From Lasiodiplodia sp. COLG20 (taxonomy: Eukaryota > Ascomycota > Dothideomycetes > Botryosphaeriales > Botryosphaeriaceae): a stretch of 64,000 nt of DNA. Position numbers and translations under genes: made by a program. The stretch lies in the NCBI GenBank assembly GCA_009801085.1, contig VNWV01000003.1:496001-560000 (forward strand). Direction: 5' to 3'. Positions 9,229 through 18,313 of this stretch are shown here, piece after piece. The notes beneath the pieces were generated by a model, which worked only from the letters and a program-made list of their open reading frames with translations, made no database searches and had not been told where the DNA came from. Each line of letters opens with the position of its first letter. Position 1 is the stretch's first letter.

Positions 9229-11373
9229 CTAATGCGGCATGATGGTCTCGCCATTCTCAAATTTCCACAACACCTCTTCCACCCACGTAGCTTGCTTCAA
9301 TTCCACCAGATAATCCGCCAGAAGCGTGAATAGCTTCTCATCTTTTTCATCGTAGTAGGCCCACGACGTAACTTTGTGATCCGAGAGGCCTCCCATGCCG
9401 ATCCTCTGGAGATACTCAGCGAAGAGCTTGCTCTTGTCCTTTTTCTTGTCGCGAGGTAACATGAAGTGGATGACGTGAGTCACGTTGACCATCTTCACAC
9501 CCAGGGCAAGACTTCCGGTGGTGACGAGGATCTGGCATTGCCCGCGCTTCAGACTTTCGACGTTAACTTCTTGCTGGCGTGGACTCATGTTGTTGCTCCT
9601 CGCCCTAACTTTACGAACCCCATCATCAATTCGGCGGGAGAGTAGATCTTCAAGGACATCACAGTCTTCGGCGGTTTCCGTGAATATAACAGCCCTAACC
9701 TTATCGTTCCTGTACAACGCTTTTGTAAGTCTGCTGACAAGATCCATGTAAGGATTATCGAATTTTAAGAAATGCTGGTCAACCAGTTCGCCAGTGAACG
9801 GCTCAATGTCGAAATCTGGGGTTATGTATCTTGGATGGTCCGGACCGTACCACGCCACAGATCCAATGAGATGTTTGTAGTTCTGCTTCATGTCCGTAGT
9901 GAAGTCTTCGTCGCCGAAAAGACACCTGAACTTGGTATTGCAGTCAGCAGCGCCATTATCGTAGAGAAGGCGATGAAGAACCCTGCGTGAACAATCCTGA
10001 AGCATGTCGGAAGCTTGTTCGATTACCACGTATTGAGCGGGTCCTGTCATTCGGTCTGTGGCAATCCGGTTAAGCTTTCCTGTGGTGCCGATGAGAATGT
10101 CGCCAACGGTGAGATCGTCATTGCCGTCAATTGAGAGTACGGGCTTGACGTTAGTGTTGCAGCATAGGTACCAGGCTTTTCTGAAGATTTCGATAGCCAG
10201 GTCGCGCGTCGGACATACGATGATGGCAAAGGGTGCTCTGCAGCTCCGTCCTTGCGCTTCGGCGAAATCTCCCGGGGACCTGTAGGCAATGGCTGCCGTG
10301 TCATTCTTGATAGAGGCTTTCATAATTAAGCCTAGCAGGACTGCCGTCGACTTCCCGCTGTTGACTGAAGAAAAGACTATAGCATCGACATCGTCGTACT
10401 TTGTTTCCTCGAAGAGCTCAAGTATTTCCATCTGTACCTCGGTTAAACCGTCGATGCTCAAGGCTCGGAGATTTCTGGTCAGCTGTACCATCGAGCGAAC
10501 AGGTCCAAACAAGTAGTCCGATACCGGAAAGGTTGGCATATGGTCAACCACGGTGCATGTGACGCTGCCTTTGTATTGCAGCCGCTCCTCTTCAAGCAGA
10601 ATTGAATCTTCAGGGCTGAGCAACGAGTAGGTAGTGCATGTGGGTAACGTATGGGCAGACCGAAAGCGACGGATTGACTTCTCGACACGGAAGAAGAACC
10701 CTGGGATATACTCGTCGGGCATATTGAGCTTCTCTCCTTCACCAATGGGGAACACCCATTGATCTAAGGTGTGCGTATCTCCATAACACCACTTGTCGTT
10801 CGTATAGCAGGTTCGACAGAGCACAAAAATGCCGGTTGAGCATTGGCTGCAGTGGAACCAGCCGGAGCGTGTCTTAGCGAATCCATGATCGCATACCGAG
10901 CACTTCAGGTCTTGCAGAAAGAACTCAGACAAAGCATTTTCGGCTGAGGAAGAGTCTGTTGCCGTCAATTTCTGAGGTGGAGCGGACTCGATGTACGGCT
11001 TGCGTGTCGCCTCAGGGCCATCCCAGGGACAGTGCAAATAGCAAGGCGGACCGTCGTTCTCACCCGAGGAAGGTTCCACATGGCAAGAAGATGTGATAGA
11101 AGGTGCTGAAACGGTGGCAGTTATCATGGCGTGATTACCGGGCTCCAGTGGCTTGGCGGTGCTTGTACCTTGAATGGTGAACGAACGGAGCTTCTTGCGG
11201 GGGAGGTGATCCATAGCTACGGCGAATTCGTTGGAGTCAGAGTCGCAGTCGAGAGCACGGGCGAGTGCGGGCTTCTTTGAGCTTGACATCAACGTGGTAT
11301 GGTGAGGATTTGCGGGTATGGGGGAGGAGGGCGAAGCGGCATCGTTGCGCTCAGAGTCGTCAGCAGTGTCCAT
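9229..11373 (-). CDS. DEAD-box-like protein with a Cys-rich finger and degenerate ATPase motifs
   Basis: A single 714-codon exon. Residues 157-195 carry three C-x2-C pairs (CSVC, CSQC, CRTC), a ZZ-like zinc-binding pattern. A DEAD-box helicase fold follows: Q-motif-like LTEVQMEILE (about 310), a P-loop altered to SSVNSGKST (334-342), motif Ia PTRDLAIEI (388), motif Ib TTGKL (430), motif II changed to IEQASDM where DEAD is expected (451), motif V-like ILVTTGSLALGV (615) and motif VI altered to QRIGMGG (656). The Lys of the P-loop remains but the Walker B Asp-Glu pair is lost, so ATP hydrolysis is doubtful. Residues 1-150 are disordered. The start is the first ATG after a probable 5'-UTR intron whose acceptor TATAG lies just upstream on the minus strand. 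It could act as an RNA-binding pseudohelicase; this is inference. Confidence 0.72.
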   Translation of the reverse strand: MDTADDSERNDAASPSSPIPANPHHTTLMSSSKKPALARALDCDSDSNEFAVAMDHLPRKKLRSFTIQGTSTAKPLEPGNHAMITATVSAPSITSSCHVEPSSGENDGPPCYLHCPWDGPEATRKPYIESAPPQKLTATDSSSAENALSEFFLQDLKCSVCDHGFAKTRSGWFHCSQCSTGIFVLCRTCYTNDKWCYGDTHTLDQWVFPIGEGEKLNMPDEYIPGFFFRVEKSIRRFRSAHTLPTCTTYSLLSPEDSILLEEERLQYKGSVTCTVVDHMPTFPVSDYLFGPVRSMVQLTRNLRALSIDGLTEVQMEILELFEETKYDDVDAIVFSSVNSGKSTAVLLGLIMKASIKNDTAAIAYRSPGDFAEAQGRSCRAPFAIIVCPTRDLAIEIFRKAWYLCCNTNVKPVLSIDGNDDLTVGDILIGTTGKLNRIATDRMTGPAQYVVIEQASDMLQDCSRRVLHRLLYDNGAADCNTKFRCLFGDEDFTTDMKQNYKHLIGSVAWYGPDHPRYITPDFDIEPFTGELVDQHFLKFDNPYMDLVSRLTKALYRNDKVRAVIFTETAEDCDVLEDLLSRRIDDGVRKVRARSNNMSPRQQEVNVESLKRGQCQILVTTGSLALGVKMVNVTHVIHFMLPRDKKKDKSKLFAEYLQRIGMGGLSDHKVTSWAYYDEKDEKLFTLLADYLVELKQATWVEEVLWKFENGETIMPH

Positions 11374-12273
11374 GACGATGGCGCCCGGTGTGCAGTCTAT
11401 AAAAGTGGGCGTGTCAGCGCATGGCAGTACAGAGGCGATCGGAAACTTACGCCCTTGAGACTTGTCCTAAGTTTCGGTGAGCGAGGATGGAACAAAGGTG
11501 AGGAAGAGGAAGAGGTTGTGGTCGGGGTGCGGGCGGCCGGTAGCTTAACACCATGCACACACGTGCTTCGGGCAGCTTCCCTGCGCCGGTTTCGGCAGCT
11601 ACGTGATTCACCGAGGCGGTGCGTGGCATAATTTTCCGTACAGCTAGATATATATGACGCGCCTCTAAAGGTCACGCAGGACAACCTACCACCAGCTAGA
11701 GTTATACCCTCCAGCAAATCTCGCCTAACAAGCCCTAAGATACGCGATGGAAACCGGATGCCTGTCGATTCAGCAACTCCATTTTTTTCTACAGCGGAAA
11801 CTATACTCAGCATCACTGCGGTTGTGGGTGCGGGAAAGCGGAGCAATCTGGCTCGGCTACACTTGACTGGACTTAACTATAATGACTCGAACGCAGACTA
11901 TGGTGAGCTTTCACGAGTTTCTCAAGATACTAGGTTCTTCATAGATGGGATATCTAAAGCAGATATCTCGTTCTGTTGCGAAATTCAGAAATATGCAGCA
12001 GTATCTCTATGCCCAAAGTTGAACTACCCGGTGACGCAGAACGAGGTCCTGTAACGACAATTCACAATGACTGTGGGGGAAATAAGTCTCACTTGGCTTC
12101 GGAGGCTAGGTGAGGTGTTATGCCAGCACTTGGGGCTCAGCTGCCATGGAATATCTTGACCATCACCTTCGACGCACGGTCCACATAGACGACCAATATC
12201 ACTGTTCACTTCTTCGAGCCCGTCCTGCACCTTTTCCTTCTTCACCATCGGCTCGACCTGCGTTTCCGCAAAG
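11374..12273. promoter_or_regulatory. Divergent intergenic region, with likely 5'-UTR intron of the minus gene
   Basis: On the minus strand GTAAGTTTCC (about 11449) to TTTTATAG (about 11398) looks like an intron just upstream of the 11373 start, so the leader probably extends to about 11.5 kb. The rest holds the 5' flank of the BTB gene. A 98-codon plus-strand frame at 11758-12054 has no support. Confidence 0.4.
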
Positions 12274-14965
12274 ATGGCTCCCAGCGACGCGACCATGTCG
12301 CAGATGTTCCAGCGCATCGTCCACGTCAAGGTGGGCAAGGAAGAGGAGATATTCTCCATCCACGCCGACCTGATGGTCCAGCACATGTTCTACTTTGCGC
12401 GAGTCCTCGAGACTGGCCCGGCTATCACGTCCTGGTCGCTTCCGACCGTCACTCCGCGCAGCTTTCACCTCCTCCTCGACTACGTGTACGGCGGACCGCT
12501 CAAGCTGAGCTGGGCCAACGTCAAGGACCGTCCCGACCTCGTCGACGCCTGGGTCCTGGGCGACATGGTCGGCGCAACCAGGTTCTCCAACATGATCATC
12601 GAGACAATAGCCACCAACGCGACGCGTCCCGGTCCGCGCAAGTTGCTTCCCGACAACGTCTGCATCAACCACGCCTACACTCCGAACGTCACCGAGAAGA
12701 ACGCGCCCATGCGCACCCTCTTCGTCGACCTCTACGTCCACTTCGGCACGCCCGACACGCTGAACGAGCTTCTGGCAGGCCCGCACAATCTCCGCGACTT
12801 CTGGTTCGACTACTGCAGCCGCAGCCGCAAGAGAGACGATCACGACACGCTCGCCCGCAAGCGCGGCACTGCGCTGCACATGTTCAATCCGAGCAGCTAC
12901 TCCAACAAGCATCCGCACTACGCCACCCCGGAGCCCATCTCCGTCACGCGCCCCGGCACCAAGGCCTACCTTTGCCACTACAACGGCGTCAACACCATCG
13001 TCGTCGAGGACGGCGGCCAGCCCCTGTTCATCCACCGCGAGCTGTCCGAGCTGCGCCGGGACATCCTGCTGAAGTGTCCGCCGCGCGACATCGTCTTCCC
13101 GGCCGGCTGGCGCAACGCCGCCGTCATCTTCCTCAAGTGGCTGTACTTTGGCCGAGTGACCCAAGAGTAAGTCCCTCCCCCCTCCCCCAAACCTTTCTAG
13201 AGACCCCCCACGAGTGCTAACCCCCAGCGACACCAGGACCCACCACCTCAAAGACTTCATCCGCGCCTACGCCCTCGGCCTGACCCTGCTCAACCCGCAG
13301 TTCCGCGACGACATCCTCACGGCCATCATCTCGTACTGCACGCGCAACCAGATCCTGCCCTCCGCCTCTGAACTCGCCCTCGCCTACACCTCCACCACCG
13401 GCCCGGCCCTCGAACCGCACCACAGCCCGCTCCGCCACCTCCTCGTGTGCTGGACCCTCACGCACCGCCACCACCTCGACGCCGCGGCGCTGGCCATGCC
13501 GCTCAACCCGGCCTCCCTACCCATGGATCCGGCGCTGCGCGAGGCGCTGGCACGCGATTTGGGCGCCGAGCGGGAGGCGCGGACGACGAGCATGATTGCG
13601 GATATGGCGGTCATGCGGAAGCTCGCGGAGGAGGGGAGGGAGCACCCGAGGCCGTATGCGGATGAGAGGTTTGCGGGGGATGTGGCGCTGGGAGGGGTGG
13701 TGAGGGGCGCGGCGCCGTATTATGGGGATGATGTGTGCAGGTTTCATGCGGCGCATCCGTATTTTGGGTATAGTGCGCCGTTGGCGAATAAGGATAGGGA
13801 GGTTAATGGTGGGGTTGGTGCGGTTGCTGAGAGCAGTGGTGCGCTGGGTGCTGCTGCTGCTGCTGCTGGTGGAGGGAGGGGACTGGCGGCGGCGGCGGCC
13901 AAGGGCGGCGTGGAGCATGATAGGGTTGCTGCGCTGCTGGGGTTCAACACGAAGGTGAAGGCCGAGGAGGGGTCGTCGTCGAAGCAGCCGGCGCAGAAGA
14001 TGAAGAGCAGCGCGGCGACGGGATGGAAGAACCCGGCCAACGACATGCAGAGCGAGGAGGCAGCGGTCGAGAACAACCCGTGCCACGCGCTGCTCTGGAA
14101 GAGGAACTGCTACGGTGCCGTCGTGGTCGGATACAGGCCGAAGCCCATCTGGCCCGAGACGACTAACGGTATCGGAGACAGCGTCACTTCCTCCACGGAA
14201 AGCCAGGACAAGAGCAAGAGCCAAGCTGCCACGGAGCCGTTAATCGCGAAGAGGGAAGAAGGCTACGCGAAGGACCCAGAGATCCTGGCCATGCTGGCCG
14301 AGGTCGAGGACAGGCTCAACAGCGTCTCCCTCACCACCACCAACCTCCGCCCTGCTTCTCCCCCTCCCCCGCCGCCGACGCCTCAGCACCACCAGCAACA
14401 GCGTCCTCCTCCGGCCTTGAACACCGGCCCCATGATGCAGCACCAGGCTCGCGCCGCCGGCCAGATGCCCACTCCCTACACGTCCCCCACAGCACCGCAC
14501 TTCACCGCCGGCTTCCCGCAGCCGCAATACGACGTCGGCTACAACAACCACAACCTCAGCGGCAGCAGCGCCGATGACGGCTACGAAGACACTGAGCAGA
14601 ACCGAGTCGCCGCGTTCAATGCTCTGCGTCTCCCGCCTGGCTGGCAGCAGCGCCGCTGCGTCGATGGCCGCGCCTACTGGGTGCGCCTGATGCCTGGCTC
14701 GCAGATGAAGACCGAGGCGACGTGGGTCGATCCGCGCGAGGCGGTTGTCTGGCGGAGGAGCGACGAGGTGTCGTTCGTGCCTGCTATGGGATGGGGTTTT
14801 GAGGAGGGCACGGAGACGGAGGCGGATGATGAGAGTGATGGTGGCCAGGATACGGATGAGGAGATGGCTGACCAGCAGAGTGAGGAGGAGAAGAAGGATG
14901 ATGGTGGGGGCACCGATGTCCGGGATTTCGAGCCTGCGGTGGTGGAGATGGCCGAGGCGGAGTGA
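12274..14965 (+). CDS. BTB/POZ-type protein with a C-terminal WW-like motif
   Basis: Two exons, 12274-13166 and 13228-14965 (GTAAGT donor, CCCCAG acceptor, 61-bp intron), encode 876 aa. Residues about 12-75 resemble a BTB core (VHVKVGKEEEIFSIHADLM, then FHLLLDYVYGG). A second BTB-like stretch surrounds the exon junction (TIVVEDGGQPLFIHRELSEL, FLKWLYFGRVTQ, then a helical region ending ILTAIISYC). The C-terminal half is low-complexity: an Ala/Gly run near residue 215 and a Pro/Gln-rich run near 375. Near residue 770 LPPGWQQR ... TWVDPRE resembles a WW domain, with 28 rather than about 22 residues between the tryptophans. The tail is acidic (DESDGG, DTDEEM). BTB proteins often mediate dimerisation or Cul3 recruitment; a role here cannot be assigned. 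It lies between two degenerate DEAD-box-like genes. Confidence 0.75.
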
Positions 14966-15556
14966 AGGCTTTGAACTGACGGTCTGATTCTGAGAAAACG
15001 ACTCATAACGAGAAAAACGATTGCGAATGAGCGGAGTTGGTGGATACTGGATTCAAGACCAGGATAAGGTTTGTTTATCACGGAGGTTCCGATGGATGGT
15101 ACTGCATAAAGAGCGGCTCTGCGGAGCACTATGACTGATGGATTCACGACTGACGGGTTTCATGACCACCAAGGTTGAGCTGAAGCTCATTTTCTTTCCT
15201 ATAGCGCTGCATAGTCTCAATTTGTGCTACACGCCCAAGGGATAGATAGCTTAAAAAGCATATTGAGACAACTGGTACCTGAACTATGCGCACTAATGTG
15301 TAACCCATGCAATGCCTGGGAGAACTTATCTGGAGCTTGCCGCATCTCCCATCACGCGGTCAAGCGCGTGGAGTTCGGGCACTTACGTCATTCACTTTCT
15401 CCGCGCCTTCTAAGGTAGGAAGGAGCTGGCGCATAAAATATCAAAATATCTTGCGCACAACCCGCTCACCCTCCACAATCAAAACTCCTCCTCCACCGCG
15501 GAACACCTCCGCCACCAACTTCAGCCCTTGTGTCGCCTCGTGTGTCTCGCGCGGAA
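14966..15556. promoter_or_regulatory. Intergenic region upstream of the second DEAD-box-like gene
   Basis: No gene supported. A CT/CA-rich leader (about 15465-15550) precedes the ATG at 15557. Otherwise unremarkable. Confidence 0.35.
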
Positions 15557-17383
15557 TCATGGCTCTTCAAGCTCAGGTACGTTCATTTGCCACGGCACCA
15601 GTTTGCGCCGCGCATACTGATATATGAGACACAGCACGACGGTCGCGTCGAAGAGGTACAGCACCTAGTGCTCACGCCCGACGACTACATTGTCAACGAT
15701 GCTACACTTATTCCTTGCGCTATCTTCGATACTTTGCGATGCCTATCCCAAGATACCGACGTCATGCGTGCCAGCGAAATGATCCAGCGCAATCCACATG
15801 GTAACATGAACGCCGCCGCTCGCTTTGAACGCCTCCTTGCGAACGCCGAACAATGGATCCACGGTGGACTCTCCTACTTGTCCGTCTTCGAAAAGGCCTG
15901 TATCTGGCACGGTCTGGTCGATTATCGAAGGCGCTTGGCTGGCCTGGAGCTGTCCGATCCGCAGTCCCTCTCCACTTCGCCCCAGCAGAACATCATCGCC
16001 GAGTACTATGTTCCCTGGCATGCGCCGAAGCCTACAAGTGATGACTCCATCTGGCCGGCTGACTCGCTGGTGGGAAACCTCAAGCTTCGCGCAAACCTTC
16101 AGGCGCTCTTTGAGTCCACGAGAAGGTTTCAGAACCAGTTGACACCTCTGGCGGTCCACACACTTCCCTACCTTATGAACCAGAACGTCATGGTCTGCTC
16201 TGGGTCGCGTAAGCTCCGATCATGTTGTCGATTGAAACACCCTGTTCTAAAAATTTGTACAGATTTCGAGAAAACACTGGCCTTGGCCATCAGCGTCGTC
16301 GATTTTGTCGCCAGATTCGCTCAATCTCCCTCCTCCCGCATCGCACCAAAGGCCCTGATCATCCTTCCATCCAACCACTATTTCTTCGAGCTCCACCACT
16401 ATCTGGTACAGTTGGCGCAGAGGAAGCACGACTTAAAGATCAAGATCGGTGGCATATCCACATGGGAGAACACTGCGTGCCAGGAGGTTGACAGTCTGAC
16501 CACCGGAATCGACATCATGCTGGCCACGCCCGGAAAGCTCGAGAGGGCCGACAGCTACGGACGCATTGACTGGTCCCACTTGATGCTCGTCGCCATCCAC
16601 GAATTCGAGGAAATGGCCCTCGACATCCCCCACTACCTACCACCAAGCGTGCTCGACCCCGTACACGGCTCAATCGGCAAGACGGCCAGGGCCTGCGGCA
16701 CGCACTACAAGCTGCTCATCACCTCGGACAGAGGTTCCAACCACGGCGCCCTCCTCACCGCCATGAAGTCGCTGATGCTGACCGAGGCGCCACTGTACCA
16801 CATATCCGCGGGCTGCCCGGCCGATGATATCCCCAACATAACCTACCACTTCCACAAAGCGTGCAACACGACCGTAAGTCACCTAGCTCGCGAGGCGTAC
16901 GAGATCATCCAACAACAAGGTGGCACCACAGCTACCATCTTGTGGTCAACAAGCGAGCGGGCCGCGGCAGCCCACAGCCTGTACAAGGCTGCTCTACCTT
17001 CTAACAACCTCTGGTTCGTCCACTCCGGCATGAAAGACAACGACAAGCTGACCGCCCTGCGCGACTTCCGCCAACACGCACCTAACCGCGGTGGATGCGT
17101 GCTGAACATGACGGTCGACTTGGCGTCCGAGCTACGTGGCAAGTCGAACTACCTGATCATCCACGCGGACTTGCCGTCTACTACTAGTTCGGACTTGTAC
17201 CCGGCTTGGTACAAGTGGTTCGAGGCGTCGATAAGCGCCGGCAAGACGCCTCCCGGCATGGTACGCACTTATTGCACCCTGGTTCCGGAGGCGGAGCAGG
17301 ACATGGCCTGGGGAATGGCCCAGGTCCTTCGGGACTACCGTAAGGAGGTCCCTGGCGTGCTTGCGGAGATTGCGGGTCTCTGA
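15557..17383 (+). CDS. Degenerate DEAD-box-like protein
   Basis: Three exons: 15557-15574 (MALQAQ), 15635-16208 and 16263-17383, 570 aa. The first intron is 60 bp. The second is 54 bp, in frame and stop-free, so it could be retained. Splicing it yields CSGSHFEKTLALAI at about residue 194, the position of the P-loop. A Q-motif-like segment (LTPLAVHTLPYLM) precedes it. Further landmarks are ALIILPSNHYFFEL (motif Ia position), IDIMLATPGKLER (Ib, well kept), LVAIHEFEEM (motif II; HEFE instead of DEAD), LLITSD (III, normally SAT), ATILWSTSERA (IV) and WFVHSGMKD. The P-loop lacks GxGK, so ATP binding is unlikely. The fold resembles a helicase core whose chemistry has decayed. It is a distant counterpart of the 9.2-11.4 kb gene without the zinc finger. 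The start is chosen because it is the only ATG that splices into the conserved frame. Confidence 0.68.
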   Translation, partial: SWLFKLRYVHLPRHQFAPRILIYETQHDGRVEEVQHLVLTPDDYIVNDATLIPCAIFDTLRCLSQDTDVMRASEMIQRNPHGNMNAAARFERLLANAEQWIHGGLSYLSVFEKACIWHGLVDYRRRLAGLELSDPQSLSTSPQQNIIAEYYVPWHAPKPTSDDSIWPADSLVGNLKLRANLQALFESTRRFQNQLTPLAVHTLPYLMNQNVMVCSGSRKLRSCCRLKHPVLKICTDFEKTLALAISVVDFVARFAQSPSSRIAPKALIILPSNHYFFELHHYLVQLAQRKHDLKIKIGGISTWENTACQEVDSLTTGIDIMLATPGKLERADSYGRIDWSHLMLVAIHEFEEMALDIPHYLPPSVLDPVHGSIGKTARACGTHYKLLITSDRGSNHGALLTAMKSLMLTEAPLYHISAGCPADDIPNITYHFHKACNTTVSHLAREAYEIIQQQGGTTATILWSTSERAAAAHSLYKAALPSNNLWFVHSGMKDNDKLTALRDFRQHAPNRGGCVLNMTVDLASELRGKSNYLIIHADLPSTTSSDLYPAWYKWFEASISAGKTPPGMVRTYCTLVPEAEQDMAWGMAQVLRDYRKEVPGVLAEIAGL

Positions 17384-17537
17384 GTGAGACGTGAGACTGG
17401 TTGGTTACGAGCTTGCTTCTGGGTAGTGTAAGAGTAGTAGATAGGTGAATTGCTTAATACATGCAAGTTGGTAATAAGAATTACCTCCCCGTTTTTTTCC
17501 TTTTCAAAAATTCATCATGAGAAATAGTACCATTACG

Positions 17538-17620
17538 TGGGTACTTGAAGCTAACGTCCGGACGTGAGTGTCGAATTAAAAATTGAACAAATGCGTCCGG
17601 ACGTTAGCTTCAAGTACCCA
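17538..17620. repeat. 83-bp palindromic (MITE-like) element, copy A
   Basis: A perfect 27-bp inverted repeat: the left arm 17538-17564 begins TGGGTACTTGAAGCTAACG and ends CCGGACG; the right arm is 17594-17620. The arms flank a 29-bp AT-rich centre. No coding capacity. No convincing target-site duplication is visible. Confidence 0.8.
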
Positions 17621-17718
17621 TATATGGCGGATTTCTATGGCCCTAAATTACCACAAGCATAAAAGAGTGAAAGAGATTAACACATATCCGATTTACCATA
17701 AGAAATAGTACCATTCTA

Positions 17719-17801
17719 TGGGGAGTTGAAGCTAACGTCCGGATGCACTTGTTTAATTTTTAAATCGACATCTGCGTCCGGACGTTAGCTCCAACTACCC
17801 A
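17719..17801. repeat. 83-bp palindromic (MITE-like) element, copy B
   Basis: Same length and arm sequence as copy A with three mismatches between arms over 28 bp (left TGGGGAGTTGAAGCTAACG, right arm reverse complement TGGGTAGTTGGAGCTAACG). The loop is AT-rich and unrelated in detail. Confidence 0.78.
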
Positions 17802-18313
17802 CGCATGTCAAATTTGCGTGGTCTTGAATCATCACTAACGAAATATCAGGCGGATTCCATAATATTCACTTCTCTTCGTTTGCTGTTTGTTAGCTACTGG
17901 CGTGCGTATATATTCTACGCTGGCCCAAGATTGGCTCACGGATCATCTTATGCATTTCATCAATCACAAGCATCACAAAGCAGTGGAAAGAGATAATACA
18001 TGTCCGATTACCAATAACTATGCATGCTTCGCTCGACAAAAGATGAGAAACAATAAAGCAAAAACTCAGTAAAAAAAAAGAAAAGAAGACGCTCAATCCC
18101 CTAACACCGCGCCAAGGGTCCACCGACCCATATGTATGTTTATGCTCGTGATATCGTATACTCGACTTTTTCTCTTTTGTCGCAAGTCGGTCGCCGCTCA
18201 AACTCGTACAAGGAACCAGAAAACTGAGACCAAAAAAAAAAAGAAATAGAACAAAGGTGGGTCATCACGCCTCCACAAGGCGAAAGAAGAAGAAGAAGAG
18301 AGAAAAAAAAGAA

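Larger units (their letters stand above)
17521..18013. repeat. Imperfect tandem duplication carrying the palindromic elements
   Basis: GAAATAGTACCATT occurs at 17521 and again at 17702, 181 bp apart, each directly before a palindromic element. The sequence ending the first unit (about 17652-17698, CACAAGCATAAAAGAG ... ATCCGATTTACCA) recurs diverged at 17965-18013 (CACAAGCATCACAAAG ... GTCCGATTACCA). So two units exist, the second lengthened by extra sequence. Confidence 0.6.
17384..18313. other. Repeat-bearing intergenic region
   Basis: About 930 bp between convergent genes. It contains two 83-bp palindromic elements inside imperfectly duplicated flanks; the block beginning GAAATAGTACCATT at 17521 recurs at 17702. 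No supported gene. Confidence 0.6.

Noticed and set aside
12199..13260. 353-codon frame antisense to the BTB gene
   Set aside because: It mirrors the codon bias of the plus-strand coding sequence and lacks any domain; a shadow frame.
15530..17383. Reading the second DEAD-like gene as one uninterrupted frame from a GTG
   Set aside because: The first segment is not protein-like, while an ATG mini-exon (MALQAQ) splices cleanly to the conserved frame through a 60-bp GT-AG intron.
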